NCBI RefSeq assembly: GCF_907164915.1
Contig: NC_061862.1
Location: 93,761,995 to 93,825,994 of the forward strand
Reading direction: 5' to 3'
Source of the DNA: Impatiens glandulifera
Taxonomy: Eukaryota; Streptophyta; Magnoliopsida; Ericales; Balsaminaceae
DNA: 64,000 nt
Position numbers and translations under genes: made by a program. The notes beneath the pieces are model-generated. The model did no database searches. It saw only the letters and a program-made list of their open reading frames with translations, and was not told the DNA's origin. Positions 27,015 to 41,184 of the stretch are shown in pieces (position 1 is the first letter of the stretch; each line of letters opens with the position of its first letter).

Positions 27015-29410
27015 TACTGCATGAACGTATCATTTCAAATATAAAGTACTGCATTCTAAGTTAAAATAAGGCGGAGGCCATCACTTCTTTTGTTTGTGTG
27101 TTTTTATAGTATGTTTTATTAATAATTTTATTAATTGTGTTATTTGGTTTTATAAGGAATTGAATCTATTTAAATATTTCAACAATCACAATTTATTACT
27201 TTATGATAAAGAAATCATAAATATTTTAGAAAATGATTTTATAAATCTAGTTGTCGTTGATATATAATATGTGCTAACAATTTTGTGTGAGAAAAAAAAA
27301 AACCAAAAAATTTGTTATTTTAAGAGATAACTTTTTTATTTGATGTTTTATTCTTTTATTCATTCTTTTTATTTATAAATATGGATTGACATTAAAAAAA
27401 ATATTTAAGAAAAATATTATATTTATCAATAAAAACTCACTGACATACACATTTAAGTGACAATAGTCTAAACTTATGAATAATAAAATTTTAATTATAT
27501 TATAAATTATTTTTAATAAATTATAAAATGAATTTAAATAATTAAAAGAATATAAAAAAGAGATGGAGATGAGAGAGAAGAAATTTGAGAGGAAAAATAT
27601 ATAATATTTATTTAAGATTAAAGAGAAACGTTGAAACAGTTAAGATTGAAAGGCTAGCATATGTACCCAATTTAAATAATATATATATATATAAGATAAA
27701 CTTGTAAGAGTAAGTATAACACATATGTGTGAACAAAATTGTTATTTTTATAAGGTATATTTCGATTTCAATCCAATAAATTATTTGATCTCACAGTTGC
27801 ATTACATTTTGTTCATGATATATATATGATGTAATTGAAATCTCTATAATATGTGAGTAGGGTACGATAGGGTATGCTTGACTCGGATAGGGTAGGTTAA
27901 AGAGGAAAATGTGAATCTATGTGTGTGAATATGTGGTAAGATTCTACATCATCTAACATAAATAATGAATTTACCGAGTACATATATTATCTTCACTACT
28001 GTCTCATCTATCATTTTGTACATTTACCGTTTTGACAAATTTTACACAAATTTTAAAAGCTTTAGTAATATGATAAAAAAAAAACACAAATACAAATTAC
28101 ATAAACATTTAATTATAAAATGGCTCCCCAAAGGTTCCAATTCAAGTCTTACACTTTAAGCTTAACATTTCCAGCAACTATTATATGATTCGCTTTTAAA
28201 GCCTACAAGTCTTTTTAACATCAAAATATTTATTGAAGGTAGGCAGTAGATTATTTACAAGTTTACTTTATTCTTTATTGCTTGTAAATTTTATAAAAAT
28301 ACTCAATTTTTATCTCCTCAAATTTTAAATTGTTTATCATTTGATATTAATTATTTTATTATAGAAAAAGAAAATAAAACTCATCATGGCTCAAACTAGA
28401 ATAAAAAAGTATTATAATAATGAAATATATTAAAACTATATAAATTTTTTTACAAAATAAATTAAATCAATCACTTTCATGCATAATTTACGGAGATAGA
28501 AAGATTGAATCAACAATTGAAGGACAAGGGGAAAAGGAAATATCAAGCTTGAACGAGATCATCCTTGGTCTTGAAACAATATTGACTCTAAACCTAAGTC
28601 AAGACATAGATAGCTTACGCCATATGGTCATTAATTTGTTGCTCCATTTTGTTTTGTTTTTGCATTATAATAGTTACTTGACTACTATTTCCTTTCGTTT
28701 TAACTTAAGCTTGACAATGTACTATATCTATTGTTTACATTTGGAGTAAATTTATGATTTTTGCTAGTTTTTTTTCTTCTTCTTCTTGTAAGTGTCAATT
28801 ATTTTTTGGGGTCCAATTTAATTTTCGTGTTAATATATCATTTGCTAACAATAACTCAGAATCCTTTAAGTAGCTCAAATTTGTTTTCACAGATTACTTC
28901 TGTTGTGATATTTTCAAAGTCTCATGTTTATATATAATCAAGTTATTTTTTAAAAGTAGTATATCATCTAAATTATTATTGGAAAGAGTTATTTACATAA
29001 ATGATGTTTGGAAACAAATTAGAATAGACATGGTTAGAAAATAAATAAAAAAATATTCATGAATAGAATTATTGTGTAAGAGTGTTTGTAATGATATTGA
29101 AATTATATGAAAGGTTAAAAAGTTTGAACTTAGGGGAGGGGAGCGGGTTAAAATGATTAGAAGATCATAATTTAAATTGTGATAAATTAAATTATATTGC
29201 GTAAGCGTCCCCTAATTCACCTTCTTTTAATATTTTCTTTTCCTTTATTCTTTTATTTCCTTAGAATTAAATGGTTCTTTCAATTCAATTGATGAGTACG
29301 TCAATTTTCTTTCTCTGATGGGACGATGAAATGACCCTACCTTAATTTAGAGACCGTTAACATTACAAAAGAATCAACATGTCAGTTATTTTAATTTGGT
29401 TATTTCTAAT
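27015..29410. other. AT-rich intergenic DNA, copy 2
   Basis: Counterpart of 5839-8202. No gene is recognised. A plus-strand 66-codon frame at 28549-28749 is interrupted in copy 1 and matches no family known to me. Confidence 0.55.
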
Positions 29411-31126
29411 TTTTTTGGAAAAACGACTTAGCGTCATTTCATTAAAAATTCCTCAAAACGGGAAAAAAATATGAGTTTAAGAGATAATTCTTGACAGACT
29501 TAAAAAGATTTTGAAGTCGTAACATTCTGAATAAAAAGTAAAAACCTAAAAACGTAAATGAATTATCTGATTACAATGCTTTCAATTCTAGTGAGTTTAA
29601 AAAAACGGTAAATTCCAGTTCTTACAGATATTCCAGTTCTGCTCCGTGCTTGGATTATTCTCCCCGTTCCCGCGAGGGCGCTGCAATCCGATACAATATT
29701 TTTCCATAATTCTACAACGCTCCTACGGGTTCTGCCATATACCCTTGCATTCCGTTCTTGATAAATGTTATACACCACTACTCCAAAGCCGCACTTGAAC
29801 ACGCTCATTGCAAATCTATATTTCATTTGGCTTTGAGTAGTGTCGTGTCTTTGATTTCATTCCATTCGTTCGAGAAACTGATCAGCTCCAGACTTTTGCA
29901 GAATCTGTCCCAAAGCTCCAAACAATACAACAGCTCTCGAATAGGTGATCAATGGTTTCTTCATTTCCTCTACATAAAAGACAACTCGCGTCTGGGATGC
30001 TCATATACTTGCTGATACGATCACGAGTGTTGAGTCTTTGCCAGAAGGCGAGCCATAGGATGAACTGGTGTCTAGGGATAATCCTCGTTGACCATCCAAG
30101 AGGAGTCCATTCTACTTTCTGCACTTTTTCCCGAATTACCTCCCATATTTTCTTCTTTACCAGCATCTCATTGTCCTCAACTTTTCATTCATGAATATCA
30201 GGTCTGTCGTGTAGTTGTGTGTTACTTATATGATCAAGTATCTTCTGTCCTTCTGGATTTGTTCTCAGTAGTGAGTCCCAATTCCCGTCTTTAATGTCTC
30301 TGATTTTCGCTTCTGCACAGTCCCTTCTAATACGGGTATTTTGAAACTCCTCCTTGTGGATGATAGGCTGGTTTTCGAACCAGGGTCGTGCCAGAATAAA
30401 GTGCCTTTCCCATCCCCTAGCCGGATGTCATAAAGATCTGCAATATCGCTTCTTAGTTTAAGAATATTTTTCAGAGACCAGCTCATACCTTCATGAATTT
30501 TGTAGGTCCAGATGCTGGTTTCGTTTTTCATAAACCTCGTATGCACCCATTTGATCCATAGTGACTCCTGATTGCGCTCCAAAGCCCACAGATGCTTGGA
30601 GTTGAGAGCCTTGTTCCACTTGATACAGTTCTTCAAGCCGATGCCTCCCTCATCTTTCGATTTGTAGAGAGCGGTCCATTTTACTTTCTTTCCTCCTCTT
30701 CCACTACTACCCTAGATAATGTTCCTCATCAGCGCGTCGATCTTCTTCATTACCTTCTTCGAAATGACCATTTGTTGCGCCCAATAACCAACTATGTCCA
30801 TGACCACAGTTTTGATAAGTTTAATCTTCCATGTATAAGAAAGTTTTTTCGCTGCCCAGCCAGATATCGTATTTTTTACCTTTTCAATCAGCGGCTTGCA
30901 TTCTGAGATCTCGTTCTGCTTCGCGGTTAACAGAATTCCTAAGTACCTTACGGAAAAACTGCCTTCCTTGATGACCATGATGTTGAAGATGTCTTGCTTT
31001 GTTTCGTCTTTCACGCCTCCATAAAATGCCACACTTTTTCTTTCATTAATTGTTAAACCTATAACCTTAGAAAAGAACATTAGTGCAGCCCTAATAGTTT
31101 TAATGGGTGTGATTGTAACAAACATA
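29411..31126 (-). mobile_element. LINE 3' half, 5'-truncated, copy 2
   Basis: The minus-strand frames are longer than in copy 1. At 30712-31125 lies the end of the reverse transcriptase and thumb (GLTINERKS, SFSVRYLGILL, KLIKTVVMDIVGYW). At 30265-30636 is the linker (WIKWVHTRFM, LFWHDP). At 29882-30166 is the zf-RVT domain with CLLC and a downstream HLFESC. At 29563-29826 is the tail. The 5' end stops at a TA microsatellite near 31126, so endonuclease and the RT palm are missing. It cannot move by itself. Confidence 0.88.
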
Positions 31127-31727
31127 CCAAAATATATATATATATATATATATATTTATAATAATAATAATAATAATAATAAAATGGGTATTTCCTATTA
31201 ACTACTAAATGTGTTTAGGGTATGTGTGACACATGACTCTCTTTTTGGCCATATAAACATTTTTTCCGAGAGTGAAGAAAGGGTAAGAGAAAGAAAAAGA
31301 AAAGAAATAATAGGCGGTTTGGGTTAGGGAAAAGATTGACACTAATTAGGTATGAATATATCAATTCTTTTATTAGTCGTAAATCAACTATATTATTTGA
31401 TGTTATACACGTGTATTTTGAGATAATAAAGCTAGATAGAAACTGTTAGAAATTTATGGAATAAAATACATGAAATAGTTATGAGACAATGACGATTAAA
31501 TAGTTATGAGACAATTAAGTATTGGTAAAATTATGTTTAATGAAGATGTATGATTTAGGAAGGGTATTGTGATGAAGAAAATGATAGATATGGTTAGAAG
31601 ATAGGAAATGTTCATGAATAAAATTATTGATGATATTATGAATTGTTAGAGTGTTTGTAATTATTGTATATGTGCTTGTGATGAGATGATAAGGAAACTA
31701 TTTTAATGTTTAGGCTAATTTTATAGC

Positions 31728-31995
31728 CCATTAAGCTAACTTTTAAACCTTAAAGGTGCTGCGCTTTTATGCTAACTAACTATTGAATTTTAAGGGCGTT
31801 ACACTATTAATCTAACTTTTGAATCATAAGGGCTTTGTGTCATTATTTTAACTTGTAAAGGGTGTTGCGCCATTATACTAACTTATGAGTCACTAAGGGC
31901 TTTGTGTTACAACGCTAACAAGTGAATAAATATGTGTTTTGTATTGTTAAATTGACTTTTAAGCGGTTAAAGATAAACTTTTGGAGTCGTTACGC
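31728..31995 (+). repeat. Degenerate minisatellite, unit about 38 bp, copy 2
   Basis: Counterpart of 10515-10800. The CTAAC-spaced units are clearer here (31735, 31769, 31811, 31848 and 31878, approximate starts). Confidence 0.6.
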
Positions 31996-33829
31996 TAACT
32001 TCGTAGCATTAATATCTAGTCCTATTTTTTAAATATTTGTGTTATGCTTATGGTATTGTTAAAAAAGTGAAGATAATGAAGTTATTATTTGGAACTTTTA
32101 AGCATTAAAAAAATGCTAATGCCTTAAATAATAATGTTTAGTTTTCTTAATCGTATTATATACTATTTAGTTTAACTATTAAAAACATTTTTATTTACTG
32201 AAAAAATTCTTGTAAGACAAAATCAAGAGTAATCTTGAAAGATTAAGGAGACTAAAGCATATTATTATAAGTACTTATAGGTATTATAGATGAAAACATC
32301 TCCACACTGTATTTGATATTTTTCTCCAAAAATGTGTCAAAGACTAAATAATATGATGTTTGTAAGCAAATGTGTCATTAGCATATTTTTGATAACAATG
32401 ACTCAATTACTACTTTTGGGCTCGAACTTAAGTCTCTTTTACCGAATGAGATTCCAACTGTCACAATTTTAACTATTTAAAACTTTCATACAAATAAATG
32501 AACGCATGTCTTCTTATTTTAACATATTATTTTCTTTTTCTTAATTAATTTATCACATTTGTAGAAACAAATATTTTTTTTCAATTATTCCCACATATTA
32601 CATATTTGTGGAGGCATTCAAATTGTATTATGTAGTTTTGAACACGCATATCTCCAAAAAGTATTCAATTTAAAACATAAATATGTCTATAAATGGATAG
32701 ATTGTACATAAAGTTATGTCATTAAGATTTTTTTTTAAAAAATTTAAATGCAAAATCAATACCTATTCAATTTTTCTTAAATATTTCCTAATATTACACA
32801 TTTTTTAGTTAATGAAACAAACTTTGACAAATTATAATGCATAAATCTTGAAATCAATACATCTTTAAATATCATTTCACTTAAAAATATGACGGATGTT
32901 TTTGTCCATTTGGGAAAACTTCAAACGGCTAATTTTTTTTTGATAGTTTGAAACAATTCAAAGTTCAAAGTTCGAGCCTTCATTTAATAGAAATGATCCA
33001 AGTTCAAGCCTCAAATAACTGATAACAATGTTAAATATCTCAATTACAAATATTTAAGAATATAACATATTAATAACAAACATATATGTATAACATAGGA
33101 GACTACATATTGAAGATGAATTCTGGATTCGGAGCGTGACCGTTAATCCATCTTTTATTTTATTTTTTAAAATTAAATGCAAATTCAACTTAGATAAAAC
33201 TTTAAAGTGCTTATCATCATCATTTATTATTATTTTTCATTTTTTTTCTAAATACAACAATTCATTATATATATATATATATATATATAGTAATTCTTAA
33301 ACAATGTTTTCTTCGTCTGTCTGTTCGTGAGTATATATATATATTAAATTAATACTTGGGTCACTTATGGGTTGCCCCATCCTTAAAGTTGAAGAAGTTC
33401 ATTAAAAAAAAAATATGATTAAAAATGATATATATATAAGTTTTAAAATTACAACATATACCTTATAACGGTAAAGTACTGAAAAATTCATTTTCAAACT
33501 CATTTTGGTGTAAATGTCACATCAAAAAATAATTATTTTAAACCGAAAAACTTATTCTCAAACCCAAAAGAATATTCTTATAATATTTTTCTTTACATCG
33601 ACTTTTATAACTTTTTAATATTACCCCATATATTTTACAAACTTATAAATTACACCACAATATTATTATATGATCCAGTTATTTTAAATTTAATTGTAAA
33701 TTAATTATAAAAATTCATAAAAAACCAAAAATTACAATACGCAAATACAAAAAATACATATGAGATTGAAATAAAAAATTATTCGTACAAATAAAAAAGA
33801 GATAATTTTTCAAATGTTAGAATTGTTGT

Positions 33830-34055
33830 ATTCCTCCCACAAATAATTAATCAATGCATTTCGAAGTGCAATGTGATCATCTTTATTTCTAATTTTTTTT
33901 ATATTGAGATATGAATTCTTCATATCGATTATTTTCATCTACTACCATGTCAACCTCCGGTGGTAGTGTTTCCAACTCAATCTAATTGGTACACTTAGAT
34001 CATGTTCATTCTCCACAATCATGTTATGCAAAATTATGCACGCAGTTATTATATA
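33830..34055 (-). pseudogene. PIF/Harbinger transposase C-terminal remnant, copy 2
   Basis: Counterpart of 12590-12812 with the same IILHNMIVENE signature. Here one more G (CCGGTGGTAG) keeps the frame slightly longer. Upstream domains are absent. Confidence 0.6.
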
Positions 34056-35009
34056 ATTATATATATATATATATATATATTAAAGTAATTTTTTTTAACA
34101 TTATTATAAATCTGGAACATTATTATAAATTTATGTTATATAAAAATATTATATAAATTATTTAAATTAAATTATATAAATAAATTAAATTAATATTTAT
34201 ATAAATAAGTTTAATATAAAATATAGGATAAAAATAAAAATATAAACAAATTAAAATATAAATAAATAAAACATATAAACAAATTAAAATATAAATAACT
34301 TATATAAATTAATTATATAAATAAGTTTAATATATAAAATTAATTAAATAAAAGTTTAGGGCCTGAAATGTAAATAAAAAAAAAATTATACATTTGGGTA
34401 CAGTAAGAACGCATATATGCGTGCTTTCGAGGGAGAAAATGAGAAATCTCATTTTGGGTATACATATGCAGCTCAACTGTAAAATCCCATTTTGGGTAGG
34501 AATATGCAACTCGGTTGGAGATGGTCTAAGTTGTATAACTATATGCTTCAAAGTCAATAAAATATATATAGATGAAATTTCAACATTTTAAATTTTCTTC
34601 ATTAATTCTTATAAGGAAAACGGTTAATACAATTTTATTAAAAATCTCAAAAGTGGGAGGGTCAAGAAAGCTAGACAAACCCTAACTATGATTAAAGGAT
34701 GACAAACAATCGATCCTAAAATATCTGATTAGAAACATTCCCACAACCATACATTATAAACTAAAAAATTACAATCAATAGTCGCTCTTAAAAGTTTGTT
34801 TTTTTATAATATTATAGAATGATATTTTTTAATGTGAATTTAGAGGGGTTATTTTAATTAATAGTCATATAAAATATATATTTATACATAAAATTATAAA
34901 TATAAATCAACAATATTATGTGGTTAAAGTGTACATCCAAAGTTTGAATCCCACTAGACGCAAATTTTAAATTATTATAAAAAATATTATTAAGAAACAA
35001 TAGTAATTA

Positions 35010-36545
35010 AATATTTGAATAACAATGTTAGTTTGCAAAAAGTGAGGGTAAAAATGATGAGGTGGTTGGTTTGTTGAGGGATAAGAGACGTGTAAAAATA
35101 TGATTGTGATTGGTTTGTTGAGAAATAAGAGGTCGGTAACATTGGGATAGGTGGTTGGTGTGTTGAGGGATACGTGAATGATAACAAATGAGATATTAAT
35201 GGTTAAAAAATATGAATAAAATATTTGATTGATCAAACTGTATGAGATCACGAGGTTAAAATGTCGATTGAGATTGTGGTTGGTATGCCGAGGGATAGAG
35301 AGACGTGTGATAGTGTGATAGTGTGATAGTGTGATTGTGATTGAGATGTGGTTTGTAGAGAGGGATAAGAGGTCGGTAACAAAAATAATGATGTCATGAG
35401 ATTAGAGGTCGATTGAGATTGGTGGTTGCCTTGTTGAGGGATAAGAGGCGTGTGAAAATGTGTGATTAGGTGTGAAAGTGTGATTGAGAAGTCAAATGAG
35501 ATTGTTAGTTAGTTTACCAAGGGATAAGAGGATGATAATATTGTGATAGGTGGATGGTTTATCGAAGGATAAGAGTGGCGTATGAAATTATGATGTCACG
35601 AGATGGAGGTTCATTGGGATTAATGGTTGGTTTGAAGAGAGATAAGAAACGTGTGCAAGTAATGAGGTCACGAAATGAGAGTTCAAGTGAAATTAGTGAT
35701 TGGTTTGTCGAAGGATAAAAGACCGATAATAAAGGATCATGACATTACGAGATTAGAGGTCAATTGTGATTGGTGATTGGGTTGTCGAGGGATTAGAGGC
35801 ATGTGAAAGTGTGAGGTCATACGAGATGAGAGGTTAATTATGATTTTGATGGTTGGTTTTCAAGGAATAGGAGGCCGGTAAGATTGAGAGGTGCAATTGG
35901 TTTGTTGAGGGATAAGAGTCCGGAACAAAGAATCATAAGGTCAATATATTAGAGGTCGATTGTGATTGGGGTTTAAAATATATGTGAATGAGATGTTGAT
36001 TGACCAAAGTGTGTGAGGTTATGAGATTAAAGATCGGTTGAGGATTGGTGGTTGGTTTTCCGAACGATAAGAGGCGTCTAAAAGTTTGAGGTTACGAGAT
36101 GGAGAGGTCAATTGAAATTTTGGTGGTTGTTTTGGTGAGAAATAAGAGATGTGTGAAAGTGTGTGAGGTCACAATATTAATAATAACAGTTGTTCATTGG
36201 GAAAAACATATTGGTGGTTAAATGTGTGAATGAGATGGTTGGTTGACCGAAGTGTGAAAGATATGTCATTAGATGAATGGTCGATTGGATTGATGGTTAG
36301 TTTGCCGAAATAAGGGTAAAGAGATCGCGATAATGATATGAGATGGTTGAGGTACAAAATACTCAAATTGAAGTCGCCAGATTAGTAATAAGAGGTTCAT
36401 TGGAGAACAAACAATATTAGTGGTTAAATATATGAATGAGATAATTGGTAAACGAAGAAATGTGGGTAAAGAGGTTGGTGATATGATGGGAGACAAAGTA
36501 TAAAAATAAGAGGTTAAGTTACATATGTAAACAATAACTAGACTT
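35010..36545 (+). repeat. Degenerate minisatellite, unit about 70-80 bp, copy 2
   Basis: Counterpart of 13780-15310, with the same units in the same order and only scattered single-base indels. Confidence 0.8.
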
Positions 36546-37342
36546 CGGTGGTTAACAACCACCTACTAATTTAAAATATTAAATCTAGCATAGTATGAGT
36601 TCTTTGTTAGTAAACGAAGAATTGGATTCTATCTTTTCCTATGTCCAAAAGTAGAGCACCATTATTTGATCAGGCTAAAGAAAGACTGAAGGCAAAAAAG
36701 CTTATGAAAAATGATGTGTAGTTTAGAAGGACTTTTTTCCGATATACCGCGGAGCGAGCAAGGAGCGAAAGAACCATTTTCTACATATAAATCAAGGGTC
36801 CTTTTTGTTTTCTTTTTAAGTCTGTGGTCATGGTAATCTTGTTTTTCTTGTGTTATAGGATTGGAATTTTTGATTTGAATCTTGACTATATAATTATAAT
36901 CATCCTACTATTTCATTAATTTTGTCTTTAACTATAATATTCTTCTTTAATTCATGTTGTTCAAACAAGTGGGCAGCATTGGCCCTCGAGTGTTTTGTTT
37001 TCTTCGGTCTCTCAGGTTAGGAGACCGCTCTTATGATTGGGCCTTACGGCCCGAAAGCACCAGATCGGGGGCAGTGACAGGCTCATAGCACGGAAGCTCA
37101 TTCCAAACCACGCCTCGACTAAGTGATCGTCGATCCCTTCCGGGGGATCAAGCTCCGACCTTTCGTTCCTCTCCTTGTGGTTGCAGCGCTTTGACTTTGT
37201 CCCCCGGTATTGGATTCACCACAGGTTGGGTTTGAGAGTCGTGTGATGGGTGACTATCCAGCGCGGTTCGGAGAGAACTTTTAGTCTGTGCTGGTGAATG
37301 GAAGCCTCTCTATCAAGAAAGAAAGAAGCGGCTCTTCCCACG

Positions 37343-37823
37343 GCTCCGTCACCATTGACTCTATTTATTATTATGGTAAATCAGTGTATTAAGATGTCAA
37401 TATGAGATCTTATTTCGGTTTGATACATCCACCTACGAGACTCGCCTTTAGCTTTCGTCTTGGTAGGTATATTATTATACATTTTCCTAAAAGAACATTC
37501 ATTCATTTCTTTCTTCCCCGTCGACCACGACGTGGTCGACTAAAACGAGGCGCAAAATCCAGAACCGGAAAGGAGAAAGGCTGGTGGTGGGCATTTGGGG
37601 AAGTTAGGCCGATCGGGTGTCTTAATTCAAACGACGGTACAGAAGAAAAACAAAACTAAGTGAGAGACCGGGTGGTAGGGAAAAGAGTCGAATCAATCAG
37701 GCTCGACGACCGGGAGATGCAAAACAAAAGAAGGATTTGGCCGAAAAATAAACAAGGCTATGGATACCATGACCGATCACCATCGATAATGAAGAATCTT
37801 TCTAAATTACTTCGCCAGTTACT
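37343..37823 (+). pseudogene. rps3: Mitochondrial rps3 exon 2 fragment, copy 2 (broken)
   Basis: Same fragment as at 16100-16590, but without the extra A, so the frame runs from MRSYFG through [14 protein letters not shown] to a stop at 37657. The shared stop at 37390-37392 shows that the lesion predates the duplication. The downstream frame reads [20 protein letters not shown]. Confidence 0.85.
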
Positions 37824-38474
37824 TTCCCCGGTTCTGTTGCTACCACAGGCATTACACAATCGATCAAATCATATCGGATTAGATAGATATCCCTTCAACA
37901 CAACATAGGTCATCGAAAGGATCTCGGAGACCTACCAAAGCATGAAAGCATGGATCTTTCAGAAAATGGATTCCTATTCAAAGAGTGCATAACCGCATGG
38001 ATAAGCTCACACTAACCCGTCAATTTAAGATCCGATTCGAGATTTTCCTTGGGAGGTATCGGGAAGGAATTGGGATGTAATAATATTGATTTATACAGAA
38101 GAAAGGGTTCTTTATTGATTCAAACGTTGTACCTACGAGATAGAGAAAGAGGAAAAAATCGAAGATTTTACATAGTAATTTTGATCGAAAAATAAATATG
38201 ATTTATTTCGTACCTTTCCCTCAATGAGAAAATGAGTCAGATTCTACATGATCAAACCTGAGGCACTTAAGGAATAATGGAAAATAAAAAAAATAAAAGA
38301 GAGGGAAGAATAAGTAAAGTAAATAAAAATAAAGTTGAAGTAAAAGAGCCCAGATTCCAAATAGATGAAAACATGACTAAATTGGTCATAGTTACTCTTA
38401 GGAACGGAGTGGAAGAAGGAAAAAGGTTCTCTAACGAGGAAAATGTTCCAATGACTTCAAAATAATTGAACGGG

Positions 38475-38508
38475 GAGCCGTATGAGATGAAAATCTCATG
38501 TACGGTTC
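38475..38508 (+). other. Group II intron domain V hairpin, copy 2
   Basis: Identical to 17242-17275 and inside the same plastid-like stretch. Confidence 0.8.
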
Positions 38509-41184
38509 TGAAACGGATGGAATGCAACTAGATTCAATTCCTACCTTTCTTTCTGGACAAAATAGTTGGTGGCTCATATGACTTGATTGAGGTTGGCCTC
38601 TGCTAAGGCTATTGAACCAAAGCCCCAAGATAGAAGGGGGAGATGGATTGCACACTAGATTTGCCTAATTCATTATAACACGATATACGTTTTAGATGCC
38701 CTTGTGAACATTCTTTCTTAATGTATTAAAGAGGGCTTCTCTAACCGGTGAAAAGTTGTGGGTGTTCACTAATGGCCATTCCTGGCTCGGCTCCGATAAC
38801 GCAATTCCGAGAGGAATCGGTAGTTGGGCACTAGATCCATTTGGACCTGGAGAATTTGTGACGCTGGTTCTGGGTTTGGAAAATAGTGGTAATGTTGTGT
38901 CTAGTCTAAAACATGTGTATGTACTGTGTTCCAGTTTCAAGTAGAAAATGGCTCTTCTTTCTTTCCCCGAAAAGGGTCGCTGGAATTTCAATAACAAGGT
39001 GATCTTTGTTGTTCCCCGATCCTGCTCTCTTTTCCTTTGTAAGTACCATTTTTATGTTGTCTGTAGTTCTAAATGAATTTATTTCCCCATTGGCTAGAAA
39101 CTTGTTGATCCAACAAAGATAGAACGTTGGGCTGTGGTGTGGTTAACTTTTCTGCTCGCTGTGACATATGAGGCATGGTTAAAGATCTGATCAAATGCGG
39201 TGACATGCAGGGAATAGTATGTTGTTATTATTTGTGCTCACCATCTTCCTTGCGCTATGATCTGAAGTAGAATACTAATTTCTGTAGCCAATTGATAAAC
39301 CTTTTGGGGGATTTTGAAGAATGGAAATGAAATTCAAGAGAGGTGGTCAAGGTTAGAAGGAAGAAGAAGGCTTTTCAGCCAAGATATGTTTTTTTAGCGG
39401 ATGAGGGAAAACAACTGTCCTTACTAAACTATACGCTCACCCCTCTGACCAAACCAAAGAAAGTTAGGAGCGTAGTCCCAGCCGTATCATATCCCCTGGC
39501 GCAATAAAGCACACTTTGGCGGTACACTTCTCCCCAATATGAGATAAGTTGCAGCTATAGTCAGAACGCCCTCAAACAAACTAGAAATATTATAAGAGAA
39601 TAAAGATATCCTTCTTCTTTATTAAGCCATAAGGAGAAGGCGGGGACGTGCAAACAAGAGGGAGATCATCATAGAAGAAGCTATCTCATAACTCCGTAGA
39701 CCACCTCCTCCAGTTGATCCTACTACTGATCAGATTCTCAAGAGCGACTTAGGGTTTTCACATCAGGAAACTAATTAGTATTAGAAGGGAGAGGTTCAAG
39801 ATGGACCTCTGGCTCCTTTGGGCATAGGATTCTTCCTTCTTTAAGCTTTTAGAAGAAAGGGAAGGGATAAGGCTGATGCCATTAAGGCAATGAAATTGAC
39901 GAAGAATAGTAGTTTGGCAGCTAGAGAATCAGCAATTACTCTTCTTATTGTTCTCGAATCCCCTCTTCGCATTCTTCTTATACGAAGTAGTTAATCTAAT
40001 CAATAGCAAGAGTGCTGACTGATGACTGTCAGGAAAAGGGCAGAGGGCTTTTTTCGTAGTAATAGTGGGCGGGTCTTATAAGATCTATGTCGGCCGTCGG
40101 AATTAAATTCAGGTTGAAGGACCATTTGATACATTAAGAGGCATAGCGGCGCCTTCGCCTGACGCCATTCCCAAACCTAGCAACAGAAGGCCGGCCGACC
40201 GTGCCTAAATGAAGACCAGACCAGACTCTTCTTTGTTTGAGCACGCACGCAGACCGGAAAATCTCACTTGTCTAGTTCAGGACAAGTACATAGAGATCTT
40301 CGTGAGACCATAGAGGGAGTCTCAATTGATATTTTCTAGGATTCTTTATCACGCCACACATGGAAAGATTTCCATTGATAGATAAGAAAGAGGGCTCCCC
40401 CCCTTGAACAGACTCAACTAGCTCAATTACATCAACCCTGCCTCTACTCTAGAGGTGTACTTTGTACTTCCCGGAGGTCATATAGATTAGAACCCAAAGC
40501 TATAAGAACGAAAGGGTTGGTGTGGTCACATCTACAACTACTGGTCTTTTATTAAGTTAAAGTGTGAAAGCCGAAACTGAATAGGAATTCTTCCCTTACT
40601 AAGACAAGGCAAGAAGCCGTTGAGATCAATCAGTGTCGAATATACGCTAGGGACTTTCCACCTACCTTCCTTTCTGTATTTATGTGTAGTTACAGATAAG
40701 CAATAAAGCCAGGAAAGTTGAAAGCATAAATATTTCTAGGCAATCCATACATGAATTCAATTCACAAAGTTCTATAGGAAAATCACATTATAACGAGGGT
40801 AACTGTGTGATCGTCTTCCTTTCTATTAGGAGCTATAAGCATATACGCTGGTCTTAGCTAGGATCTATAGAGAAGCTCTCTTTGTCTCACTCCCTTAAGT
40901 GGAAGAATTTCCTATTGATGGTGTAGGACTATCCTTTACTTTATGGGAAAGGACTCCTAATCAGCTATTCTCTATTACACTCCTTTATTATAGGGAGACC
41001 TTTTAAAGCTGTCGCATCTTCAGAATAAAAATTTTTTTACTAGTATTTTTCCTAAAGATAATTTGTTCTCATAGAATATTGCTTCTACGTCATTGATCAT
41101 GTCTAATATACTGTGAAGTTATGTAGGGAATCTTCGAATTCATGAAATCCTGCTTCCTTCAATGAAATCAATAATTTATGTATT